A stretch of 22,249 nt of DNA from positions 1 to 22,249 of the forward strand of contig CAMPGR010000051.1 in assembly GCA_946885605.1 (NCBI GenBank), in the 5' to 3' direction. Numbering within the stretch: position 1 is the stretch's first letter; every line of letters begins with the position of its first letter. The translations under genes and the position numbers were made by a program. Below the pieces are notes generated by a model. It did not search any database. It was not told the origin of the DNA and saw nothing but the letters and a program-made list of their open reading frames with translations. This DNA is from an uncultured Pseudomonadota bacterium (lineage in GTDB: Bacteria > Pseudomonadota > Gammaproteobacteria > Burkholderiales > SG8-41). Below are positions 15,601 through 22,249 of the stretch, in pieces.

Positions 15601-16413
15601 ATGCCTGATTCCAACGACATCCTGATAGAAGTCCGCGATCTCGAATTCGCCTATGGCGACCGGAAAGTCCTCAAGGGAGTGAATCTCAGGATACGCCGCG
15701 GCAAGCTGGTCGCAATACTTGGCATGAGCGGCTCCGGGAAGACCACATTGCTACGCATGGTGGGCGGGCAGCTCCACCCGGACGCGGGATACGTCAGGTT
15801 CGCGGGACAGATCGTGCACGAGCTCGACGATGCCGAGCTCTACCGCATGCGACGGCACATGGGCATGATGTTCCAGATGGGCGGGCTCTTCACGGACATG
15901 TCGGTGTTCGATAACGTGGCCTTCCCCATGCGGGAGCGCACGGACCTGCCGGAAGTCCTGATCCGCGATCTCGTGCTGATGAAGCTTCATGCCGTGGGAT
16001 TGGCCGGCGCGCATCACCTCATGCCCGGCGAGCTTTCCGGCGGAATGGCGCGGCGTGTTGCGCTCGCGCGCGCGATCGCGCTCGACCCGATGCTCATCAT
16101 GTACGATGAGCCGTTTTCGGGGCTCGATCCTATTTCGCTCAATGTCATTGCCAACCTCATTCGCCGGCTGAACGACGCGCTCGGGGTGACGTCCATCGTT
16201 GTGACCTACGACGTGGTGGAATCGCTCAAGATCGTCGACTATGTGTACTTCATCTCCGATGGCGTCGTGGCGGCCGAAGGCACGACGGAGGAAGTGAAGG
16301 CTTCGAAAGACCCGTTCGTGCGCCAGTTCGTCGATGCACTGCCCGACGGCCCCGTTGCATTTCATTATCCGAGCCCTCCCTACTCCGCCGATCTGAGGCT
16401 TTCCGGCCTCTAA
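15601..16413 (+). CDS. mlaF: MlaF-like ABC transporter ATP-binding protein
   Basis: A 270-aa ABC ATPase most like MlaF/Ttg2A, the ATPase of the MCE-type system that moves phospholipids between the membranes. Seen are Walker A GMSGSGKTT (41-49), the Q-loop in FQMGGLFTDMSV (Gln92), signature LSGGMARR (145-152), Walker B LIMYDEPFSGLDP (165-177) and the MlaF-like C-terminus LPDGPVAFHYPS. The position of the switch histidine, after the SIVVT strand, reads Tyr203 (TAC at 16207-16209) instead of His. The partner genes mlaE, mlaD, mlaC and mlaB that usually follow are absent; a PhyH-type gene comes next. The ATG at 15601 gives the family's normal start but lacks a strong ribosome-binding site. Confidence 0.85.
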   Translation: MPDSNDILIEVRDLEFAYGDRKVLKGVNLRIRRGKLVAILGMSGSGKTTLLRMVGGQLHPDAGYVRFAGQIVHELDDAELYRMRRHMGMMFQMGGLFTDMSVFDNVAFPMRERTDLPEVLIRDLVLMKLHAVGLAGAHHLMPGELSGGMARRVALARAIALDPMLIMYDEPFSGLDPISLNVIANLIRRLNDALGVTSIVVTYDVVESLKIVDYVYFISDGVVAAEGTTEEVKASKDPFVRQFVDALPDGPVAFHYPSPPYSADLRLSGL

Positions 16414-16594
16414 ATCCCGAATCCGGCGCTAAATTGAGCCGGTATGCGCTTGCAGGCGTCATATGACAGGAAGCGCGAGCGCAACATGGTCCGGATGGTC
16501 CAACGACACGAGCCGCGGCAATGCGATACACCATGCACGATCGCGGCCTCGTTTGTCTTGGGGCGGCATGACAATTTCAAGGAGTGCACCGCCT

Positions 16595-17575
16595 ATGGAT
16601 GCGGGCATGATCGTGGGTGCCCCGGATCTGACGAGCAGTATCGCCGGCCACAGCGCCGTTGGCCTTTGCAGCACAGCGCCCGAACCTGCAGCGGACATGC
16701 CCATTCAATACGGGAGGCAAGGCTACGTGATCGCACGCGGCCTGATCCCTGAAGCAGCGCTGGAACGCGTGCTGCGGACGTATGACAGAGATATCGTCCC
16801 TTCCAACGCCCAGTTCTACCGGCAGAACACGAACCGCTACGAGCGCAACGCAATCACGGCTCATGGGTACGTTGCGCAATCGTTTCTGGACATCCACGCA
16901 TACGCCAGCTTTCCCGGATTCAGGGAAGCCGCATTCGAAATATTTTTCCATCCGAATCTGCTCTCCTTCATTTCAGGCCTTACCGGCACGCGGTCGCACC
17001 GCTTGGTGCAGTCGATGCTGTTCGATCTCAACACCGCCACGCCACCCCACCAGGACTGGTGGTATGTCGACAGCGTGCCGCACGGGAATCTGGTCGCGGG
17101 TTGGGTTGCGCTCGAGGACATTCACGAAGAGGCGGGCCGGTTCTACGTCATGGCGGGCTCCCACCGCTGCACTTTCCACGAGAGCGGCCTGCCCCATTCG
17201 GAGTGGCTCGCGCGCATCAGGCGCTACGTGGATGAGCACCCGGAGCTCCTGCACGCGCCCGGGCTCAAGAAAGGCGACGTGCTGTTCTGGAACTCGCGCA
17301 CGATACACGGATCGCTGCTCACGATCGATGAGCGTTTTTCGAGAAAGTCGCTCACCTGCCACTACGTCCCCGGCACGATGCAATTCGGTAATCTCTTCAC
17401 CACGAAGTCATGGGCCCGATTCCGCAAATTCCGCGGGCACGAGTACTGGGCCAACCAGCCGGAGTATTCCCTGAAGCACATGTTGATGAGCAGGCTGAAG
17501 ACCATGCTCTACGACCATCCGGCGTGGGTGAGCATGGTCAGGCGGTTTCAGCGCCGCGGGCTCGGCGATTACTGA
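16595..17575 (+). CDS. Phytanoyl-CoA dioxygenase (PhyH) family protein
   Basis: A 326-aa non-heme Fe(II)/2-oxoglutarate-dependent oxygenase by motif. The iron triad is His152-x-Asp154 in PPHQDWW and His238 in RTIHGS, and Arg250, twelve residues after the distal His, is placed to bind 2-oxoglutarate. Such enzymes hydroxylate fatty acyl chains, ectoine, secondary metabolites or sugars, so the substrate is open. The ATG at 16595 is chosen because AAGGAG lies ten bases upstream; earlier in-frame starts at 16463 and 16568 add low-complexity residues. It follows the MlaF-like gene after 181 bases and its last seven bases overlap the end of the convergent DUF488 gene. Confidence 0.88.
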   Translation: MDAGMIVGAPDLTSSIAGHSAVGLCSTAPEPAADMPIQYGRQGYVIARGLIPEAALERVLRTYDRDIVPSNAQFYRQNTNRYERNAITAHGYVAQSFLDIHAYASFPGFREAAFEIFFHPNLLSFISGLTGTRSHRLVQSMLFDLNTATPPHQDWWYVDSVPHGNLVAGWVALEDIHEEAGRFYVMAGSHRCTFHESGLPHSEWLARIRRYVDEHPELLHAPGLKKGDVLFWNSRTIHGSLLTIDERFSRKSLTCHYVPGTMQFGNLFTTKSWARFRKFRGHEYWANQPEYSLKHMLMSRLKTMLYDHPAWVSMVRRFQRRGLGDY

Positions 17576-18120
17576 TTTTCGAGGCCGAGATTGGATTGTT
17601 CGCCGGCGTCGTAGATCAGCTTGTCGCCGCATACGCGCGCCAGCCGGCTCAGTGCGTGCGGTTGCGGAACGGCGTCGGAGACGATGTGGTAAACGGGTAT
17701 GCCGCGCGCAACAAGGCTGTCCGAAATCAGGTAGCGGTGGCATTGCCACGGAAGGCGCTCGGCGCACATGATCGCGGTGCGCTTTTCCGATGCGAGCGCG
17801 ATGAGACGCTCGAGCGCATCCCGGAATGCGGGGCGCGTCATATGGTCGGCGTATGCGCGGAAGCTCGCATTGCGCAACGCCACGTTCGGCGAACCCGCCG
17901 AGGGACGCCGGCGCCCGCCGAGCGCTTCACCTTCCCAAACGTATTCGATGCCCGCCTTGCCCAATGCCCGCTCCAGCGCCTGCCGCCCGAAATGGGGATG
18001 GCGGCGCGAGCCGGGAAACGCGCGCACGTCAACCAGCCGCTCGAGATCCCTGCCGCGCAGCAAATTGACGAATTCGGCTTCGCCGCGATCGCCGTGACCG
18101 ATGGTGTGGAGTGTCGTCAT
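17569..18120 (-). CDS. DUF488 family protein
   Basis: A 183-aa cytoplasmic protein of the DUF488 family. Conserved pieces are TLHTIGHG at the N-terminus, LVDVRAFPGSRRHPHF (about 29-44), LGGRR, and AIMCAERLPWQCHRYLI (about 117-133) with the two conserved cysteines and the CHR motif. The family's biochemical role is not established. The start is taken at ATG 18120, directly before the first conserved strand; a TTG at 18141 would add seven residues, and neither has a clear ribosome-binding site. The gene ends inside the convergent PhyH gene. Confidence 0.85.
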   Translation of the reverse strand: MTTLHTIGHGDRGEAEFVNLLRGRDLERLVDVRAFPGSRRHPHFGRQALERALGKAGIEYVWEGEALGGRRRPSAGSPNVALRNASFRAYADHMTRPAFRDALERLIALASEKRTAIMCAERLPWQCHRYLISDSLVARGIPVYHIVSDAVPQPHALSRLARVCGDKLIYDAGEQSNLGLENQ

Positions 18121-18203
18121 GAGGAGACAGGCCGGAAACAAATCGTGGGGCGGGCAGCACGAATTGTCGCCAGGGCTGTCACAGCGTGCAAGGAGGGCCT
18201 GCC

Positions 18204-18392
18204 ATGGGCATCGAAGTGGGCGGAATTCTCGGGCTGCTGATTCTCATCGCCGACATCTGGGCGATCGTCAACATCGCACAGAGCGGCGCTTCGACCGGAA
18301 CCAAGATCTTGTGGATCGCTCTCGTCGTGGTGCTGCCGGTCGTCGGGCTCATCATCTGGCTGGTGGCAGGGCCGCGCACCGCGCGAGCATGA
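18204..18392 (+). CDS. PLDc_N-type small membrane protein
   Basis: A 62-aa protein with two hydrophobic helices (about 5-25 and 34-55) and the signature of the phospholipase-D nuclease N-terminal (PLDc_N) family: a DIWAIVNI segment, then KILWIALVVVLPVVGLIIW. In larger proteins this module anchors cardiolipin synthases; alone its role is unknown. AAGGAGG stands ten bases before the ATG, one of the strongest ribosome-binding sites in the window. Its TGA overlaps the ATG of the next gene (ATGA), so the two are probably translationally coupled. Confidence 0.82.
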   Translation: MGIEVGGILGLLILIADIWAIVNIAQSGASTGTKILWIALVVVLPVVGLIIWLVAGPRTARA

Positions 18393-18667
18393 ACGCTTTA
18401 TTCCTCGCGGGAAAAGCTCCGATGCGGTGTGCCGCCGTGCTTCTGGCACTGCTCACCGTAGCAGCGTGCAGCGAGCGGCCCAATACATTGCAGCCCGCCG
18501 AGGCCATCGCCCGTGTCATGGATGAAAATCACAAGGCCTCGGAAGCGCTCGTGCAGGCGGCGCGCGATGCTGCAAGCAAGGCTGGCGACCAGGCACACGA
18601 CGCCGCGACCGCCACGCGCGAGGCAATCGATGCGGTCATGGGGCCCGGCAACGAGGCGCGCAAGTAA
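18389..18667 (+). CDS. Small alanine-rich lipoprotein
   Basis: A 92-aa precursor from the ATG overlapping the previous stop, or 81 aa from the ATG at 18422, which gives a more ordinary signal peptide (MRCAAVLLALL) and has GGGAAA upstream. The signal ends at TVAAC, so the Cys is likely lipidated. The mature part is a short Ala-rich helix with charged residues spaced for an amphipathic or coiled-coil form (AARDAASKAGDQAHDAA). No family recognised. Coupling to the PLDc_N-type protein suggests a shared envelope role. Confidence 0.68.
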   Translation: MNALFLAGKAPMRCAAVLLALLTVAACSERPNTLQPAEAIARVMDENHKASEALVQAARDAASKAGDQAHDAATATREAIDAVMGPGNEARK

Positions 18668-18670
18668 GCG

Positions 18671-18691
18671 CGGCCGTGAGCCGGCTTTTCT
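18671..18691 (+). terminator. Weak candidate intrinsic terminator
   Basis: GCCG (18673-18676), a five-base loop, CGGC (18682-18685), then TTTTCT. It lies just after the lipoprotein stop and before the convergent SAM hydrolase gene. The 4-bp stem is short, so this is tentative. Confidence 0.3.
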
Positions 18692-19423
18692 CTAGATCAC
18701 TGCAACAGGCTGCCCCACCTCAAGGCCGAGCTTGGCAGCGGCACTCTCCGCATTCGCCGCGATTTCCACCAGTTCGATGCTGTTCTCGTACCAGAAGAGC
18801 CGGCCCGGGCTCACGTCCGAATAGACGCGCGCGTAGGGAAGCTCGTGTTCGCCCACCCTCACGTGCCTTTGGCGGGCGAGATTTGCGGCGCGTAACCCCG
18901 TCATCGCGTTGCCGAAGTGATCGACGTAGATGATTTCCTCCACATCTTCGGCGCCCAGCTCGACCTCGAGCCCGCTGCGCCGCTCTTCCATTGCCCCGGG
19001 CGGCAGCGTCCCTTTGGCAAGCATGCCGGCGAAAGGCGTGAAGAGATCGCGCCCGTGAAACGACGCGGAGAGCGACGGCGGGCGCCACCGTATGGAGTGG
19101 ACCTGCGCGTCGTGCGCCCGGGCCGCAATGACGGAGAGCAGCCCGTTGTCCGGACCGACATACCAGCGGCCGTCGGCCTGGAGGACAACGGCGTGGCGGG
19201 CGCTTCCCACACCGGGGTCCACCACCGCGACGACGATCGACTGCCCGGGCATACGCGCGGCAAGCGCCGCGAGGAGATGCGCGCTCGCTTTCACGTTGAA
19301 CGATGGCGCGTCGTGCAGGAGGTCGATCACCGCAATATCGGGCGCGCACGCATTGAGCGCCGCCTTCATCTGCCCGACGTAGACGTCGGCAGACCCGAAA
19401 TCGGTGTAGAAAAAAATCGCCAC
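18692..19423 (-). CDS. S-adenosyl-L-methionine hydroxide adenosyltransferase (DUF62 family)
   Basis: A 243-aa enzyme of the fluorinase/chlorinase-related family that splits S-adenosylmethionine with water into adenosine and methionine. The N-terminal domain shows YTDFGSADVYVGQMK (6-20), DPGVGSARH (69-77), PDNG (91-94) and SFHGRD (121-126). Asp69, Arg76 and His123 fit the Asp-Arg-His water-activating triad known for the hydroxide-using enzymes, which argues against a halogenase. The C-terminal barrel has DHFGNAMTG (168-176). The GTG start at 19423 is twelve bases after the stop of the peptidase gene and lacks a good ribosome-binding site, so coupled translation is likely. Physiological role of these enzymes is not settled. 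Confidence 0.9.
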   Translation of the reverse strand: MAIFFYTDFGSADVYVGQMKAALNACAPDIAVIDLLHDAPSFNVKASAHLLAALAARMPGQSIVVAVVDPGVGSARHAVVLQADGRWYVGPDNGLLSVIAARAHDAQVHSIRWRPPSLSASFHGRDLFTPFAGMLAKGTLPPGAMEERRSGLEVELGAEDVEEIIYVDHFGNAMTGLRAANLARQRHVRVGEHELPYARVYSDVSPGRLFWYENSIELVEIAANAESAAAKLGLEVGQPVAVI

Positions 19424-19434
19424 GCGGCGAGCGC

Positions 19435-20139
19435 TCAGCCCGATGCCTGGCGTGCGGGAAACTCCGGGGCGTCCACGTTCGCGACGTAGCGCCGGTGGAT
19501 CGCGTCGATCCGCTCGAGCAGAATCTCCCGTCCGAGTATGTCGCTCGTGCGTACGGTTTCCGCGAATACATCCGCAGTGAGAAGGTCGAGCGCCACCGTG
19601 GAAACCGGCGCGTAGCTCAGATGCCAAGGCTCGGGAAAGACGCCGCCACGATACGTGCGATACGGTCGGTAGAAGCCGTAGAGCGCCATGTTCTCGTCGA
19701 GCCACTGGTGCATGCGGTGGAAGACGCCGCCCGGCGCGGTTTCGCCCGGCAAGAGGCGCACGCGGTAGCCGTCGGGCAGCGCCGCACGGTCGATCACGTC
19801 GATCTCCGTGCCCCAGTGATGGCGGCTTCCGCCTGGCACCGCACTCCAGCACGCGATCGCTTCAACGAGCGCGAGCGGATCGAGCTCCGCGTGGTTGCGT
19901 ACGTTGCCGTGCGCGTCGTAGAGCGGCCGCTCGCCGCGGAACTTCATGTCCCAGATCCGCTGTTGCGCGGCGAAATCGCGAAAAGCGCTGACGATTTCGA
20001 TGTCGAAGCCCTCCCGCGCCGCCGCGGCCCGCAATCCAAGGAAGGCTTCGAGCGCATCGCGCTGCAGCGCCGCGCCGAGGTCGTCGCGCTGCACGACGTG
20101 CGAGCGCGTGCGACCGGTCAGTTCGTGCTCGTTCAGCAT
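19435..20139 (-). CDS. M15 family D-Ala-D-Ala carboxypeptidase-like metallopeptidase
   Basis: A 234-aa zinc peptidase of the VanY/M15B type, which trims the terminal D-Ala of peptidoglycan stem peptides. Visible are VSAFRD (50-54), the zinc motif S-x-H-x-x-G-x-x-x-D with Ser105, His107, Gly110 and Asp114, and EPWHLSY with catalytic Glu170 and zinc ligand His173. No signal peptide is present from the ATG at 20139. The longer frame upstream would run through the rplQ terminator and is rejected, so export is unexplained and a cytoplasmic, peptide-recycling role is possible. Followed twelve bases later by the SAM hydroxide adenosyltransferase, likely on one transcript. Confidence 0.87.
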   Translation of the reverse strand: MLNEHELTGRTRSHVVQRDDLGAALQRDALEAFLGLRAAAAREGFDIEIVSAFRDFAAQQRIWDMKFRGERPLYDAHGNVRNHAELDPLALVEAIACWSAVPGGSRHHWGTEIDVIDRAALPDGYRVRLLPGETAPGGVFHRMHQWLDENMALYGFYRPYRTYRGGVFPEPWHLSYAPVSTVALDLLTADVFAETVRTSDILGREILLERIDAIHRRYVANVDAPEFPARQASG

Positions 20140-20204
20140 GCTGCGATTGTAAATCCTGGGAAACGCCGGATGCCACGGCGATGCGGCCTGCGGCGCGAGG
20201 CAAC

Positions 20205-20229
20205 AAAAAAGCCGACGCATGGCCGGCTT
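20205..20229 (-). terminator. Intrinsic terminator of the rpsD-rpoA-rplQ operon
   Basis: On the minus strand AAGCCGGC, loop CATGC, GTCGGCTT, followed by a run of T. The 8-bp stem includes one G-T pair. It starts 24 bases after the rplQ stop and separates the ribosomal operon from the peptidase gene. Confidence 0.8.
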
Positions 20230-20253
20230 CTCTGCACGCGCCAGTACGCGCGG

Positions 20254-20670
20254 CTATGCGGCCTTCGCCTCGGCCTTCTCCTTGCCGGCGCTTTCGCCTT
20301 CCGCGGACGGCTCCGGACGGTCCAGCAGCTCGACATACGCCATAGGCGCGTTGTCGCCCTTGCGGAAGCCATGCTTGAGGATACGGAGATAGCCGCCGTT
20401 GCGCTTCGCGTAGCGCGGCCCCAGCTCGTCGAAGAGCTTGACCACGTTCTGCCGGTCGCGGAGGCGGTCGAACGCAAGCCGGCGGTTGGCGAGCGAGGGC
20501 TTCTTGCCGAGCGTGATGATCGGCTCGACCACGCGCCTCAGCTCCTTCGCTTTCGGCAGCGTTGTCGTGATCACTTCGTGCCGCAGCAGCGAGTTCGTCA
20601 TGTTGCGCAGCATGGCGAGCCGGTGGCTGCTCGTGCGGTTGAGTTTCCTCAGTCCGTGACGGTGGCGCAT
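20254..20670 (-). CDS. rplQ: 50S ribosomal protein L17
   Basis: A 138-aa ribosomal protein of the large subunit. The start [17 protein letters not shown] and the segments [30 protein letters not shown] and GGYLRILK are diagnostic of bacterial L17. An Ala/Glu/Lys-rich tail of about 25 residues follows the conserved core (ends about 114), as in other proteobacteria. GAGGA lies within the bases just after the rpoA stop, ten bases before this start, consistent with last place in the operon. Confidence 0.98.
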   Translation of the reverse strand: MRHRHGLRKLNRTSSHRLAMLRNMTNSLLRHEVITTTLPKAKELRRVVEPIITLGKKPSLANRRLAFDRLRDRQNVVKLFDELGPRYAKRNGGYLRILKHGFRKGDNAPMAYVELLDRPEPSAEGESAGKEKAEAKAA

Positions 20671-20680
20671 CTCGTGTTCC

Positions 20681-21661
20681 TCAGACTTTTTCGAGCCCGG
20701 CCGGCGGCCAGTTCTCGAGCTTCATCCCGAGCGTGAGCCCGCGGGATGCGAGCACTTCCTTGATCTCGTTGAGCGACTTCCTTCCGAGGTTCGGGGTCTT
20801 GAGCAGCTCCGTCTCGCTGCGCTGAATGAGATCGCCGATGTAATAGATGTTCTCCGCCTTGAGGCAGTTGGCCGAGCGCACGGTGAGCTCGAGATCGTCC
20901 ACCGGGCGCAGCAGGATGGGGTCGATCTGCGCCGCCTTCTTTTCCTCGATCTGCGTCGGCATGCCTTTCAGATCCGCGAACACCGACAGCTGCTCGACGA
21001 GGATGCGCGCCGCATAGCGCACGGCTTCCTCGGGATCGATGGCGCCGTTCGTCTCGATGTCCATGATGAGCTTGTCCAGGTCCGTGCGCTGCTCGACGCG
21101 CGCGGACTCGACCGAATAGCTCACGCGGCGCACCGGGCTGAACGATGCGTCGAGCAGGATCGCGCCGACGTTGCGCCCTTCCTCATCGATAGTGCGGCGC
21201 GTGGTTGCGGCGATGTAACCCCGGCCCTGCTCGACCTTGATCTGCATGTCGAGCTTGCCGCCCGCGGCAAGGTGCGCGATGACGTGATCCGGATTGACGA
21301 TTTCCACGTCGTGGGTGGATTCGATATCGCCCGCGGTTACGACCCCTTCGCCCGATTTGCGGAGGTTGAGCGTCACCTCCTCGCGGTTGTGGAGCTTGAG
21401 CACGACCCCCTTCAGGTTGAGGAGGATGTCCACCACGTCCTCCTGCACGCCGTCGATGGTCGAGTACTCGTGCAGGACGCCGTTGATCTTGACCTCGGTC
21501 GCGGCATACCCGGGCATCGACGAGAGCAGCGTGCGGCGCAAAGCGTTGCCGAGCGTGTGGCCGTAGCCGCGCTCGAACGGCTCCATCGTGAGCTTGGCGT
21601 GGTACGGCGAGATGTTCTGCACGTCGATGATGCGAGGCTTGAGAAACGCACTGCTTTGCAT
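20681..21661 (-). CDS. rpoA: DNA-directed RNA polymerase subunit alpha
   Basis: A full-length alpha subunit of 326 aa. The N-terminal assembly domain contains [20 protein letters not shown] (about 27-46) and [15 protein letters not shown]; the C-terminal DNA- and activator-binding domain holds [19 protein letters not shown] and [14 protein letters not shown] followed by [16 protein letters not shown]. The wording of these segments is characteristic of betaproteobacteria, the main basis for the taxonomic call. AGAGG precedes the ATG, which lies 22 bases after rpsD. Confidence 0.99.
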   Translation of the reverse strand: MQSSAFLKPRIIDVQNISPYHAKLTMEPFERGYGHTLGNALRRTLLSSMPGYAATEVKINGVLHEYSTIDGVQEDVVDILLNLKGVVLKLHNREEVTLNLRKSGEGVVTAGDIESTHDVEIVNPDHVIAHLAAGGKLDMQIKVEQGRGYIAATTRRTIDEEGRNVGAILLDASFSPVRRVSYSVESARVEQRTDLDKLIMDIETNGAIDPEEAVRYAARILVEQLSVFADLKGMPTQIEEKKAAQIDPILLRPVDDLELTVRSANCLKAENIYYIGDLIQRSETELLKTPNLGRKSLNEIKEVLASRGLTLGMKLENWPPAGLEKV

Positions 21662-21683
21662 GGCTTGAATACCTCTTCCGAAA

Positions 21684-22249
21684 TTACTTCGAGTACAGCT
21701 CGACCACGAGCGACTCGTTGATGGTGGACGGGAGCTCCGAGCGCTGCGGGCGCGCCTTGAACGTGCCCTTGAGCGCCTTCGCGTCCACCTCGACCCATTC
21801 CGGGTAACCGCGCGATTCCGCCGCTTCCACCGCGGCCTTGATGCGCAGTTGCTCCTTCGCCTTCTGCGCGATTTCGATCACGTCGCCCGGCCGGCACTGA
21901 AACGACGGAATGTTGACCTTCCTGCCGTTCACGAGAATGCCGTCGTGACGCACGATCTGCCGCGCCTCGTTGCGCGAGGCGCCGAAGCCCATGCGATACG
22001 CGACGCTGTCGAGCCGGCTCTCCAGGATCTGCAGCAGCGCCTCACCGGTCACTTCCTTGCGCCGGGACGCTTCCTGGTAGCTCTTGCGGAACTGCCCCTC
22101 GAGCAGGCGGTAAGTGCGGCGCACCTTCTGCTTTTCCCGCAGCTGCACGCCATAGCCTGAGAGGCGCGTGTTCTTCTGGCCGTGCTGCCCCGGCGGATAG
22201 TTGCGGCGCTCGATGGCGCACTTGTCGGTGAAGCACTTCTCTCCCTTGA
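21684..22249 (-). CDS. rpsD: 30S ribosomal protein S4, N-terminus outside the window
   Basis: The visible 187 residues lack about the first 20 of a normal S4. The frame runs open from the window edge, reading [20 protein letters not shown] and then GQHGQKN, before the conserved [15 protein letters not shown]. The S4 RNA-binding domain follows ([26 protein letters not shown]) and the protein ends [12 protein letters not shown]4 binds 16S rRNA early in assembly and autoregulates its operon in relatives. The Cys-x4-Cys pair at 22233-22235 and 22218-22220 is the second half of the zinc knuckle of Cys-containing S4 proteins; the first pair would lie outside the window. Confidence 0.97.
   Translation of the reverse strand, partial: KGEKCFTDKCAIERRNYPPGQHGQKNTRLSGYGVQLREKQKVRRTYRLLEGQFRKSYQEASRRKEVTGEALLQILESRLDSVAYRMGFGASRNEARQIVRHDGILVNGRKVNIPSFQCRPGDVIEIAQKAKEQLRIKAAVEAAESRGYPEWVEVDAKALKGTFKARPQRSELPSTINESLVVELYSK

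Noticed and set aside
16423..16442. CCGGC/GCCGG hairpin after the MlaF-like gene as a terminator
   Set aside because: Five-base-pair stem with a ten-base loop and no T-run; not convincing.
20140..20220. Upstream extension of the M15 peptidase
   Set aside because: It would overlap the rplQ terminator, and the added residues are not a convincing signal peptide.

Overview
This GC-rich, densely coded window looks like a chromosome segment of a betaproteobacterium. The strongest evidence is the right end, where the conserved rpsD-rpoA-rplQ ribosomal/RNA polymerase operon sits. Its alpha subunit reads like betaproteobacterial RpoA, and the operon closes with a clear intrinsic terminator. The other families present (MlaF-type ABC ATPase, TRAP solute receptor, MmgE/PrpD, class II aldolases, PsiE, DinB) fit the same group. 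There is no integrase, transposase, phage gene, tRNA, rRNA or CRISPR array. Apart from the left-most 159 bases there is no long gene-free stretch.

Layout, left to right. 1-159: degenerate direct repeats of about 48 bp. 160-3819 (minus): a UvrD/PcrA-type helicase followed by two paralogous class II aldolase/adducin proteins, probably one transcript. 3967-4305 (plus): a small lipoprotein with a predicted OB fold. 4330-9583 (minus): a very large Lhr-type helicase preceded by an alkaline-ceramidase-like membrane enzyme. 9802-10728 (plus): a TRAP solute-binding protein with no signal peptide and no transporter partner. 10752-12261 (minus): a lipoprotein, a PsiE-like membrane protein and a DinB-fold protein. 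12394-14239 (plus): an MmgE/PrpD protein and a small two-helix membrane protein. 14248-15483 (minus): a membrane acyltransferase. 15601-17575 (plus): an MlaF-like ATPase and a PhyH-type dioxygenase. 17569-18120 (minus): a DUF488 protein. 18204-18667 (plus): a PLDc_N-type membrane peptide overlapping a small lipoprotein. 18692-20139 (minus): an M15 peptidase and a SAM hydroxide adenosyltransferase. 20254-22249 (minus): rplQ, rpoA and the 5'-truncated rpsD.

The genes do not form one pathway. The left and middle parts are a mixture of DNA-repair helicases, envelope or lipid functions (ceramidase-like, MlaF, acyltransferase, lipoproteins, M15 peptidase) and scattered catabolic enzymes (aldolases, PrpD, PhyH, TRAP receptor). 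I see no convincing new multi-gene system. The best leads are single-gene oddities: a TRAP receptor that appears cytoplasmic; an orphan MlaF-like ATPase with Tyr where the switch His should be; a bacterial ceramidase-like protein with a complete zinc site; an S4 protein with a zinc-type Cys pair; and two start regions whose ribosome-binding sites lie inside perfect hairpins. All assignments come from reading the sequence; no database search was run.
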